64,000 nt of DNA. It comes from Sympetrum striolatum (taxonomy: Eukaryota > Arthropoda > Insecta > Odonata > Libellulidae). Each line of letters starts with the position of its first letter. Position 1 is the first letter of the stretch. The position numbers and the translations under genes are program-made. The notes below the pieces were generated by a model. That model had not been told where the DNA came from and did not search any database. It saw only the letters and a list, made by a program, of their open reading frames with translations. This document shows positions 49,666 through 61,334 of this stretch, piece after piece. The stretch lies in NCBI GenBank assembly GCA_947579665.1, contig OX388349.1, positions 20,864,459-20,928,458 of the forward strand, given 5' to 3'.

Positions 49666-52122
49666 CTAGTAAATGGGTGCTTGCAAACTGCAAGCAAAGA
49701 AAATTATTCAGTTATACTACCCCAAGTTATGGGTCTATACGCTATATTTATGTTCATATTTAATTATGCCATTGTCTTTAGTATACATAATTTTAAATCT
49801 AAGATAGAGATTCATCAAATAATATAATAATAGAATAAGTACTTCGAAGGCCTTTCACGTTCATTTGATATGGGAGTTTTGGAGTTGAGTCCTTAATGAA
49901 TACACATTCGTAATGTTAAATTAAGGGAATACGCCAAAGTATAGTTAGAATAAAAATCTGCATAAAATAAAAATGCGAGAAATCGATAGACGATTGGTTA
50001 CCTGTGGTATGCACTCGGTTTTACTGCAAGACATACTCCAGTTTAATCCTATGGCCGCGGCGCCTGCTTCTGGGCAAAATACCATATGATGATGAGGATA
50101 ATATTGACGGAGTGCGGAATATTATCAAATATCCTTTCCGGTTACACTAACACCTTGATATTTTCTGAGGAACGTACTCTTCCTAGCGCGACATATAGCT
50201 GGCAATGTGAAAACACGTCGCTTCTCAAATCAATTCCTACCTTACTTAGTTTTGTATTTCAGTCCTCAATGAATATATAAGGTCGAAGGTTTCCGTGGCG
50301 AACGGCTGATTCCGTGGTATCTCTTTCGGGGATCTCACCGCGATAAATGTAGCAGCAGCGACGACGACGTTTTAATGTGCATTCGTAAAAGTAAATTAAA
50401 GAAATAAGCTTAAGAATTTTAAGTTAGAATGAAAATCTGCATAAGATAAAAATGCGGAAATAAATAGACGATTACCTGTGTAGTATTCGGTTCAGTGCAA
50501 GACATAATGCAATTGAATCCTATGTTCATTAAATGGCGTCTACCACAACAATGAACTCCGTTTCTAATTAGATAAACAAATAGACAATAGGCAACGTAAT
50601 TGTGTAAATAGCTTTAAAGAACGCAGAAAAGGAACTTTATTCTAAAGCCCGTTTGGAGAAGATGGGAAAATAATATTCATATAATGATACATGCAAAGAT
50701 TGTTTTTACTAACCAAGAATTATCCAGCGTAGAACAACGTAATCAGAAGGTCGTTCAAGGAAATCAGTGTATTTTATGGGTAGATTTTTGTTTTTTTATT
50801 TTGATGAAAGTTGAATTACGTAATATACTACGTACTAATTGTGTACTACGTATTATTAAAAAAAACGTAGAAAAAGAACTTAACATTAAATTCTCTTTGG
50901 AGAGGAAGACAGAATAATTATATGTAATTAAAATAGAAAAGAAGAAAAATAATAGGCATATGATAATATGAACAGAACTCACACATGAAAAACAATCCAC
51001 CATATACGTAGAACAACGATATCCTAATATCATTCAATGATACAATGTATTTCCTGAGTAGATATTTTTTGTTCAATTAGATGACAGTTACAATTTCTTG
51101 ATGTTCAATGATAACATGGTCCTTCAAGAAAGGCGGGCAGCAATGGGTTTGGTTTCCGGTATGAGCTTTTCGGTGACAATATATCACAATGTATATAGTA
51201 CGAAAGTACATACATACATGGAACTTTTTTGTCTGAGTTCAGTATACGATAAATATATTTGGTTAAGTGAGCTATGAAATAAAATATATTACTAAACTAT
51301 AGTGCTCGTTAAACTAATGATTTGTATTGCTTGCAGTTATGTTATTTCTAAAGACTGTTTTTAAACCTTTTAATTTACATTAATATCCCTATTTATTAAT
51401 TTATATTCGTATCTATGTACTTCATTCTCGAATAATCTCACTACTTACATGACTTTTCCGCTTATCTTCGTTGATAAATGGTCTCGTATCCTCTACATAA
51501 ACTTATGTTATCATAGCATGCATTCACGATTGATTCATTGACCGTGCAGATATCCACTGTCTATTTTGATGAAATTTAAATTTTCACCATTCATTAATAA
51601 CATATATCGAAAGAAACATTTAAAATAATTAAAAATGCATCAAACCTTTATCATGGCGTATGAAAATAGGATCGTAAACAAACTTGTTTTCAATTCAAAC
51701 AATGGTGGTTGCCATAGATTTAATTTTCAAAATGAGGAGAAAAAAACGTAAAAAATTGGCGTTCAAACCAAAATTTTGCAAATTTCCTGCCGGAATGTTA
51801 AAATCGGTCGCAAGAAAAGAAAACTTTGATCTTTTATACACAATATAGCCCGAGTTTCACTGCCGTACGCACACGTTCTCTTATTTTCATGAACGAAAGA
51901 AATTTGCTCTGCATGGCCATTTTTCGTTTTTCCCGTTTAAATACATTGAAAAATATAATCGTTTCTGGGCTCAAACCTAGGACAAAATCTGGGAATTTTC
52001 GATTTTTTCCCAACTTGACTGTCAATTATAAATCTCTCTTGAAAATTTCAGCCTTCCAGATCGATTAAAAATGCCCAGGAATTTGTGTCAATCAGTAGGA
52101 TTTGCAGCTTTATATATAGTAA
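49666..52122 (-). mobile_element. Helitron remnant X1
   Basis: The minus-strand 3' end has the hairpin GCTTGCAGTTTGCAAGC (49679-49695), nine bases, CTAG (49666-49669) and a flanking T, all canonical Helitron features. About 480 bases upstream of it (50142-50255) lies the C-terminal end of a Pif1-type helicase. The 5' (right) end reads GCTTTATATATAGTA on plus, as in X3. The 51600-52120 part is nearly identical to 57130-57647 in X3. Most of the Rep/helicase gene is deleted. Helitron H is inserted at the right boundary. Confidence 0.75.
50142..50255 (-). pseudogene. Helitron Pif1-type helicase C-terminal remnant
   Basis: The minus strand encodes 37 residues before a stop: TKLSKVGIDLRSDVFSH, CQLYVALGRVRSSEN, IKVLV. 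The block DVFSHxQLYVALxRVRS is helicase motif VI of the Pif1/Helitron superfamily 1 helicases, where the usual residues are G and S at the positions here occupied by C and G. Helicase motifs I-V and the Rep nuclease are absent. The position just upstream of the Helitron 3' hairpin is as expected for the gene's end. Confidence 0.8.
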
Positions 52123-52126
52123 CTAG

Positions 52127-52345
52127 CTGTACCCGTTCACACGTTGTTGTGTTTAGAGAAGTGTGATCTCTTTCTTGCCTTGCTTGCCTCTGTTCACTCG
52201 TTTCTAATGATCGAGCAAGAGTAGTGTGATTTCGATCTCTTTCTTGCCTTGCTTGCCTATGTTCACTCGTTTCTAATGATCGTTCTTCTCTTCTCCTTTT
52301 TGCTTGATTTGTAGATAGACCAATAGCACTTCGCGTTGGCGGCAT
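52127..52345 (-). pseudogene. Helitron Rep/helicase N-terminal fragment
   Basis: An ATG frame at 52345 encodes MPPTRSAIGLSTNQAKRRRE, followed by two ~23-residue repeats built around RSLETSEHRQARQERD and RSLETSEQRQARQERD. This Arg/Glu-rich ETxEQRQAR repeat is a familiar N-terminal feature of insect Helitron proteins. The frame runs directly into the 3' terminus, so Rep (HxH/YY) and helicase domains are deleted. No function is expected. Confidence 0.7.
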
Positions 52346-53572
52346 AATTGTAGGGTTAAATAAAACGTATTTCCAATTATTTTCTTCAGCTGGAAATTAA
52401 TAATATTTTTATTTATTCGCGTATTAATAATTTATTCTCGTATTAATAATTGCAAAAGTTTTTGCCTGCATTTTAGTATTTATTAGAATTTGCTGGCGAA
52501 AAATCGAGCGTCAAATGCATTAATGTTCTTTTTTGTAATTTAAATTAATTTTTCAAAATCTTATAAGAAATACAATTTATGTATTTAAAATATTTAAAAT
52601 TTTAATGTAATTAGTAATATTTAAACAATAATTGAAAAAATATAAATTCTACCCAGATGGGATCAATTTATGTATCGTACTTCTATTTTTCCCGTAGAAA
52701 ATCCATTCGCAATTTGTATGGCAGGCAGCTATTCGCGTTGCAAGGCTATTATAATGAAATCATACATACTATCTACATTACTTTCATTCAGTATATAAGA
52801 AAATATATTATCACAGTACCTTATCAGTTCGGAGTAAGATATGCTAAATTATGTGCTACTCTACACTTCGCATCTCGCAAATCTCAAAGAGAACACATAT
52901 TCAACTGAAGAAGACCTAAAAATTAAATTCAGTCTCGTCAAAGACATAAAATAAATTGAAATGTTGAAAATAGATGATATTTGTAATCAAAGTCGGTAAC
53001 GTCATCAACTCACCAAGTTGTCCAGTACATACAATCTCTTGAATTTATCAAAATATAATTTTCATTGAATATCAAAAACCGTTTACTCCACGATAATATA
53101 CGTAAATATTTACGTTGCTATAAACAAACATCATTTGAATACGGGAGTAAATTCTCAATGTGTTCTTATGAGAAAATTCAACAATCGCATTCGTTGTAAC
53201 TGAGAAATAGTTTGTTTATAGCCTCAAAATTCATCAAAATTATCATCTAATTATCTCTAAGTCTCGTAATTTCCGATCGTAAACTATATTTCATGACCAA
53301 AATAAGAAACTTTATTCAATTTCCCTTCTTTTGGTGGTACTTCTAAATCCATACGTTGGTTAATTCTAATTTAATTTTGCGAAAGAAAGGAAGCATGCAA
53401 GTGATAAAATCGAAGTTTACATGTATTTCTTATGGAAACTGTTTTTCCTTCTGGAGTCGAACTGAGTACTCCGATTAAAATAAAAATTTACAAAAACCTT
53501 CCCGGGGATATACGTAATAATTTCCCAAATTTTCACGACGATTGGATGTATGGTTTTTGAATCTATCGAGTA

Positions 53573-53594
53573 CAGACAGACAGACAGACAGACA
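53573..53594 (+). repeat. (CAGA)n microsatellite near the Helitron 5' end
   Basis: Six CAGA units lie inside the 5' end of element H (CTGT repeats on its own strand), a common position for microsatellites in insect Helitrons. Confidence 0.8.
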
Positions 53595-53625
53595 CACATT
53601 CATTTTTATATATATATATAGATAA

Positions 53626-54893
53626 CTAGTAAATGGGTGCTTGCAAACTGCAAGCAAAGAAAATTATGAAGGGATATGTGTCTTTTTAATTATACTACTG
53701 TCTATCGTATACCTAATTTTCAAATATGAGATCGAGTTTCATCTAATAATATAATAATTATTTCGAAAGCCTTTCACGTTTAATTGAGACGGGAGTTTTG
53801 CAGTTGAGACCTTAAAGAATACGCATACGTAAAATTAAATTAAAGAAATGCGCCAAACAAATTTAAGTAATAATAAAAGTCTTCGTAAGATAAAAAAGCC
53901 AGAAATCGATAGATGCTTCGTTACCTGTAGTACTCGGTTCAGTGCAAGGCATACTTCAATTGATTCCTATGCACATTAAATGGCGTCTAAAGCGGCACTA
54001 TGAGCTCCGTTTCTAATTAAATAAACAAATAGAAATTAGGCAACGTAGTTGAATAATTTTGAAGAATGTAGAAAAAGAAGTTGAATTTAAAGCCCATATG
54101 GAGATGTTGGGAAAATATTTTGCATGCGATGATAAATGCAGAAATTGTTTTTACTTACAAAAATTATCCAGCGAACACGTAGAACTACATAATCCGAAGG
54201 TCGTTCAAGGTTTTAGGACGTCCCCCTTTGGATTTCAAAGGCCTTCTACGCTTATTTGATACGGGAGATTTGGAGTTGATTCCCTAATGAATGTTCATTC
54301 GTAAAATTAATTTAAGAAAATACGCCAATCAAAGCAAAGTTACAATAAAAATCTGCATAAGATAAAAATGTGGAAAATAAATACACGATTACCTGTGAAG
54401 TATTCGGTTCAGTGCAAGACATAATGAAATTGAATTCTATGTTCATTAAATGGCGTCTACCACGACAATGAGCTCCGTTTCTAATTATATAAACAAACAA
54501 ATATGCTACAGGTAAAGTAAATAATTTAGAAAAACGTAGAAAAAGAACTTAATTGTAAAGCCCGTTTGCAGAATATGAAAAAATAATTTGAGGTGAATAC
54601 AATAGAAAAGAGTAAACATAGTAAGCATACATTTTTAATCGCAGAAATTGTTTTACTTACGAAGAATCATCCAGCTAATACGTAGAAAAACGTAATCCAA
54701 AGTTCGTTCAAGGAAATCAGCGTATTTTATGAGTAGATTTTTGTTGTTTATTTTGATGAAAGTTAAATGTTCTTTATGTATATTAATATTAAAAACAAAA
54801 GAATATTGAAAAATATTTCAAAACCTTCATACTTTCATCACGTTTGAATTTTGAATATTGTTGTAAATTTTGTAATCGAAACTTATAATAGTA
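53626..54893 (-). mobile_element. Helitron remnant X2
   Basis: The 3' end hairpin (53639-53655) and CTAG (53626-53629) are the same as in X1. The body is largely two tandem copies of a ~470-bp segment: CCTTTCACG...GGGAG at about 53770 and CCTTCTACG...GGGAG at about 54240, each followed by similar CGTAAAATTAA, GCATAAGATAAAAA and GGCGTCTA landmarks. The right end ACTTATAATAGTA abuts X3. No coding remnant was recognised. Confidence 0.65.
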
Positions 54894-57660
54894 CTAGTAA
54901 ATGGGTGCTTGCAAACTGCAAGCAAAGCAAATCATTAAGGGATGCTACCCTGAGTTATCGGTATATATTTTACATTTATGTTTCTTTTTAATTATACCAC
55001 TGTCAATCGTATGCATAATTTTGAAATTCGAGATCGAGATTCATCAAATAATAGAATAATTATTTCGAAAGCCTTTAACGTTTATTTGGTACGGAAGTCC
55101 TTAATGAATACGCATGCGTAAAATTAAATTAAGGAAATATGCCAAACAAAGTAAAGTAAGAATAATAATAAACAAATAGACAGTAGGCAACGCTACTATT
55201 TAAATAATTTTGAAGAACGTAGAAAAGGAACATGATTCTAAAGCCCGTTTGCAGAAGATGGGAAAATAATTTGAGGTGAATTGGAGTGGCTGACAGAATG
55301 ATTATATGCAATTAAAATAGGAAAGACGAAGCATATTAATGCAACGCCATAAATTAGGAATCGGAAAAGGTCATGACAAAGGTACTTTTTAGACATAATT
55401 CAGTATATGATAAATGCATTTGATTAAGTGAGAATGAAGTGAAATATCACTATACTGTAGTGGTCTTGATGCTAATGATTCGTATTGTTTGTATTAATAT
55501 TATTTCTAAAGATTTTCGTTAAAATTATTAATTTACATTAATATTCAGAAATTAATATTTTAGGATTATGTAAATTACAGTTGTACTTACTTTTACTCAG
55601 GTATAAGTAGACTTGATCCCGTATAATACTTACTTCGGCAGTAACTAATGAGAACTTATGAGCTAATTGCTTTCCTATTCCCCCTAAATAGATTCAGTGT
55701 AGATTTTTCAACTTCATCCTCGAATAATCTCACTACTTACATGACTTTTCCGATTATCTTCGTTGATACACGGTCTCCCATCCTCTACATAAACTTATGT
55801 TATCACAGTATGTATTCCCGAATAATTCATTGACCGTGCAGATTTTCGCTGTCCATTTTGATGAAAGTTACACTTTTCAACCTTTAGTAATAACATATAT
55901 GGAAAGAAAAGTTTTTTTAATTATACCACTGTCTATTCTATAACATAATTTTCAAATGAGTGAGATCGAGATTCAACAAATAATATGATAGTAAAATAAT
56001 CATTTCGAAAGCCTTTCACGTTTACGAGATACGGGAGTCTGTAATGAATACGCATTCGTAAAATTATATTAAAGAAATACGCCAAACAAAGTAAAGTCAG
56101 AATAAAAATCTGCATAAGATAAAAATGCGGAAAATAAATAGACGATTACCTGTGTAGTATGTGGTTGAGTGCAAGACATTCTGCAAAATAATCCTATATT
56201 CATTAAATGTTGTCTACTACGACAATGAGCTCCGTTTCTAATTAAATAAACAAATAGACAATAGGCAACGTAATTATGTAAATAGTTTTAAAGTACGTAG
56301 AAAAAGAACTTTATTCTAAAGTCCGTTTGGAGAAGATGGGAAAATAATATTCATACAATGATACATGCAAAGATTGTTTTTACTAACCAAGAATTATCCA
56401 GCGTAGAACAACGTAATCAGAAAGTCTTTGAAGGAAATCAGAGTATTTTATGAGTAGATTTCTGTTTTTTTTTATTTTGATGAATGTTGAATTACGTAAT
56501 ATATTACGAACTAATTGTGTACTACGTATTAATTAAAGAAACGTAGAAAAAGAACTTAATTTTAAATTCTCTTTGGAAAGGATGACAGAATAATTATATG
56601 TAATTAAAATAGAAAAGAATAAACATAATAGGCATAAAATTAAAAGAACAGAAACTCACACACACGAAAAGCAATCCACCATATGCGTAAACCAACGATA
56701 TCCTAACATAGTTCAATAATACCATGTATTTCCTGATTAGATATTTGTTGTTCATTTAGATGAGAGTTCAGTATATGATAAATGTATTTGGTTAAGTGAG
56801 CTATGAATTATAATATATTAATAAATTATAGTGTTCGCGAAACTAATGATTCGTAATGCTAACAGTTATGTTATTTCTAAAGATTGTCGTTAAACCTTTT
56901 AATTTACATTAATATCCCTATTTATTAATTTATATTCGTATCTATGTAATAATTCTAGAATAATCTCACTACTTACATGACTTTTACGATAATCTTCGTT
57001 GTTAATGGTCTCGTATTCTCTACATAAACTTATGTTATCACAGCATGCATTCACGATTGATTCATTGACCGTGCAGATATCCACTGTCTATTTTAACGAA
57101 ATTTACATTTTTCAGCATTCAGTAATAACATGTATCGAAAGAAAGATTTAAAATAATTAAAAATGCATCAAACCTTTATCATTGCATATGAAAATAGGAT
57201 CGTAAACAAACTTGTTTTCGATTCAAACAATGGTTGTTGCCATAGATTTAATTTTCAAAATGAGGAGAAAAAAACGTAATAAATTGGCGTTCAAACTAAA
57301 ATTTTGCAAATTTCCTGCCGGAATGTTAAAATCGGTCGCAAGAAAAGAAAACTTTGATCCTTTAGACGTAATATAGACCAAGTCCCACTGCTTTACGATT
57401 ACATTTTCCTATTTTTATGAACGAAAGAAATTTGCTCTGCATGGCCATTTTTCGTTTTTCCCGTTTAAATACATTGAAAAATATAATCGTTTCTGGGCTC
57501 AAACCTAGGACAAAATCTGGGAATTTTCGATTTTTTCCCAACTCGACTGTCAATTATGAATCTCTTCTGAAAATTTCAGCCTTCCAGCTCGATTAGAAAT
57601 GCCCAGGAATTTGTATGAATGAGTCGGATTTGCAGCTTTATATATAGTAATATCCGGAGA
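54894..57660 (-). mobile_element. Helitron remnant X3
   Basis: The 3' hairpin (54907-54923) and CTAG (54894-54897) are as in X1 and X2. The ~470-bp internal segment recurs at about 55072 and 56010 (offset twice 470). The 57130-57647 part is nearly identical to X1's right part, including a 63-codon minus-strand frame at 57553-57362 that matches 52025-51834. The right end reads GCTTTATATATAGTA, then ATATCCGGAGA. TCTCCGGAT on the minus strand is also the outer end of Y3 and Y4. Confidence 0.65.
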
Positions 57661-57690
57661 AGCGTCTATATATAATAGATATATATTAAT

Positions 57691-57727
57691 ACGTATTTAT
57701 TATTCTGTAGTAGTGAATATTTAATTT
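57691..57727 (-). repeat. 37-bp inverted repeat, right copy
   Basis: Perfect reverse complement of 48482-48518. See the left copy. Confidence 0.8.
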
Positions 57728-57729
57728 TA

Positions 57730-60349
57730 CGTATTATATATATAGTATTTTAATAAATACGTATAATATAAATAATAAATTAATTATACTTTCCAAAGTA
57801 GAAAATTGTGATTTACACAATATTTCAACAGCATGACGTGGACATGCAAAATGTCTCCAATGTTTACTATCCTGGAAATTTCCACCGAAAATTAAATTAC
57901 TTTTACTCGATCAGAATAAAAAATTAAAACAGCAACCCTGAGTCAGCCCATTTTATCGTCGCCAAGTAATAGGACGTACTAATAGTTGAGAATACGTAAC
58001 TACTCTTACCTAATTAACTACGGAGGACAGAATGTTATCTATCAAATGTAAATGTACAGTATTACGAGGCTCATACAAAGAAACTGATGTTTGTGTACTC
58101 CATAGAGCTGTTATTAAAGTATATAGATGTGGAATAAATAAATCATAAATTCAAATGGAATTAACAGAACAGAAACTTACTGTATCCTCATGCACCAACA
58201 ATACGTAACACATGAAAGCGTTAGCAGATTATTCCAAAAGAGTTTACTACGCATTTCTGTAATCTTAATCTTCATCCTCTTCTCCCTCAATCCTTTATAC
58301 ATTAATCGCACGCCCTTTATTCGCCTTTCATTCTCTCCCGTATTCTTCAATGTATACCCGACTACCTAACCATGTCGAGCGATGGAGAATTGGCTTTTTA
58401 AATTTGTAAGAGGTATGGAGTGGGGGAGAAGAAAGAAGCTTTGGGAAAGAAAAAAAAATCCTTCGAACGACCGCTCATTCAACTGCAAGGACGCTTCGAG
58501 GCTAAAGCGTCATCAGCCAACCGCTTTTTTCTTTCTCCTTATACCCTATACCTCCGCTATCCTCTCTTCTTCCACATCTTACGCAACCAATGCGTGCAGT
58601 AAAAATCCTTTGATGGATACGGACATTCGATATTAATGTACATGTTCTTTGTTCATGGGACTCTCATATTAAACAGCGTTCACTCCACAATACATTATCA
58701 TCAAAATCTTACGATATTCGCGTGTTTACCTGTTGTATTTTCAAAAGTTCAAGAAAATATAATCTAAGCATATGTCACATTGGAAGTAAATTGGACTCTT
58801 CGTTGATTCATTTTACTACAAATCATTGCTTGTGGTTCGGCATTTGGCGACAAAAAATAACTGGTGAGCATTTAAATAAAAATTAAATCCATCAAACCAC
58901 GCTTTTTTACATTTGATTCGACATCCTAAATATGACAGCTTTGGTTCAAAATTCTCATTATACATCCAAAAGTGAATTATAAAAATTTAATTTTCACTGA
59001 AAACTATCAAAATCAAGGCAATATTTCCATCACCGTTATCGATGCTTCTTCCTTTTTATCTAGTGCCACTTTTAGATACATTCTATCACGACCTTTTCGT
59101 GCCACTTCAAATATAAAAGCGTTAGCCATCTTATTATAAACAGGGGATAGCTCATTGTGCTGTTATAACATAGGCGAATTATCTATCCAATGATTTATTA
59201 TTAATTAAATTAAACTAAAGTGTAATTTCGGTGACGCTGAATGTCTTGCATTTCTAAAAATATTACTCTGCCTTCTACAGACACGGAAGCAGCTAGTAAT
59301 TAATACATTTACCGCTTGAAAAGAATTTCCATCACTATATAACTTCGTAATAAAACATTGATTAAGGTTACCTAAATGATATAAATTTTCTTCCCACATC
59401 AAGGATAGCTTTTTATTTTACATGTCTCCCTTCCAAACTCAGTTCCTGTTTACTACCTTCCAACTTGCATCTTCTTGGTGAAGCAACACAATGGTGTTGA
59501 GTCGTACGGCAGATTGTATTAGAGTTTCAGCCGAAGGAGACCCCGAGTTGACTGATAGATCTATCATATTAATCCGAATATTCGGTTTAATTGAATGAGA
59601 AAGGTTACCCAAAACTTTATAATTGAGTGATAAAGCCGATGAATAGATGTCTGACGAGTTACTTCCACGAGTTTGCTCTCATTATTGGGGAAATTAAATT
59701 CTCGTTCGCATACTCGTAATTACTCCCCATCTTATATTCTCTCTCTTATACAGGAGGAGACGACGGAAATTAAACTTCCTTTGTTCCTGTTCGTCCAAAA
59801 CAATACGCTATGCCTTAGGATGATTATATAAGGGAACAATGAACAAGCGTTGGTGTGATTTAAATCCAGGTTATCCTGATTGACAGGTAGAAACAGGAAA
59901 TGAGTATGAATAAAGGCTGTTGATACCTTAGCATCCCAATAAGAAGTATTTTTTTATTTAATACGTTTTGGAAGAAAATAGATAAAGGGATATTTTTCAG
60001 GGGCGTTTATTAGCTTGTGGTGCACCTCTTGCTTAATCACATGTATATATCAAACCCTCGCCAATAGAATTACATTAATTCGCTATATAAACAACTCTTG
60101 AATATCAAACATCATACCTTACTAGCAAAGTGATCTGACAGCTACTAGCTACTACTGGAAGGTATTTTTAATGATTATAAAGGATATAATCCTTAAATAT
60201 TATAATTTTTCGAAATGATATCTGATATATATGTATGATGATATCTGACTGTGCCTTTTCCCGCACAGTGGGTTTTTCTCCGAAAGCCTTCAGCCAAGGA
60301 GTTTTTCCCCACACCCCAATTCTATTATTTATTTTACCTCTTCTTTTTA
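57730..60349. other. AT-rich non-coding DNA between the two Helitron blocks
   Basis: No gene or family was recognised. Positions 58240-58620 have mixed C/T and G/A bias with short overlapping frames. Confidence 0.5.
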
Positions 60350-61312
60350 TTTTCCAGATTCCAGAGGGCCTCAAAGTCCCGATTTTTCCCGTTTAAATGC
60401 ACTGCTTTGATTTTCGGGAATTTTTAAAAAATACTTTCCGGATAGGTAGCGAATCAAAACTCAAGGAGCCTATAAATATGGTCATGATCTATCGAAAACA
60501 TAAATGTGTTTAACGGAAAATATCCTGGGTTCGATGCTAGGTCGGGGCAAAAATCGGCCGTTTAAATTGCATTGTGGCGATTTTTAAGATTTTTTTTGGA
60601 CCCTTTCCCGATGGCATGGAAACTTGAAATTCGGCATGGAGTTGGAGAGCAATAATTCGTTTCAGGATCAAATTTTACATATTCGCTGATGGTCCTTGGT
60701 TCGATCCCAGAGGGCCATTTAAATTCCTCAATGGATTTCTTACGGAGATAACGGAAACAAATTATAGGTACTTCCCGGCACGATAAAGACTTCAAACTTT
60801 GCACTAAGAAAGATTAAATGTATACAAATCAAACTGTGCATTCCCAGCTGTCAATGTGTCCTGGGTTCGACACCAGGCGTCTCTAATATCAGTAACTGAT
60901 CCGATTTTCAATAATTATTTTGAACCCTTTTCCAACAATATAGAAACTTGAAATTCGGCATGTAGATAGAGATCTTAAATAACTCTCAGAAACATTTTTT
61001 AGATTTCCAAGATCGTCCTTGGTTCGAATCCAGAGAGCCATTTAAATTCGTGAAAATGAGAACGTCTTTTGAGGCAGTTGTAGCCAATATTTCTGCTTGA
61101 ATTTTCACACATAGTTAGAGATGGCGATGTTCTATTGTGCTGCATAGTAAGTTCAACAGTAAAGACCCGGGTTCGATGCCAGACGATGGAATTTCAGTGA
61201 ATTTTAAGAAAAATTTCAATCCATTTTTTCTTTTGATGGCCGTCCCGATATGATGCCGAAATGAAAATAGTGTTGTCGATCTGCTTGCAGTATGCAAGCT
61301 ACATTTTACTCG
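60350..61312 (+). mobile_element. Helitron-like unit Y2 (left palindrome arm)
   Basis: Plus-oriented copy of Y, truncated at its 5' side within the first monomer. GGTTCGA motifs lie at 60528, 60699, 60864, 61021 and 61170. The sixth, expected near 60350, is degraded (CCAGATTCCAGAGGG). The 3' hairpin GCTTGCAGTATGCAAGC is at 61283-61299, followed by CTCG (61309-61312) and T. Confidence 0.65.
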
Positions 61313-61334
61313 TGTATATATATATATATATATA

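Larger units (their letters stand above)
52123..53622 (-). mobile_element. Non-autonomous Helitron H, both ends present
   Basis: On the minus strand it begins TCTATATATATATATAAAAA at 53622, continues with ATGAATGTGTGTCTGTCTG, and ends CACAACAACGTGTGAACGG, GTACAG, CTAG at 52123, followed by T. The TC start, CACA/TGTG hairpin, CTAG end and an A/T target are the Helitron signature. The target is visible by comparison with X3: GTAA|TATCC there corresponds to GTAA|H|T here. Only an N-terminal coding fragment remains inside. At 1500 bp it depends on an autonomous relative. Confidence 0.8.

Noticed and set aside
51834..57553. A 63-codon minus-strand frame conserved between 52025-51834 and 57553-57362
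   Set aside because: Conserved because X1 and X3 are recent copies of the same element. No domain, and it overlaps a degenerate B-box-type monomer.
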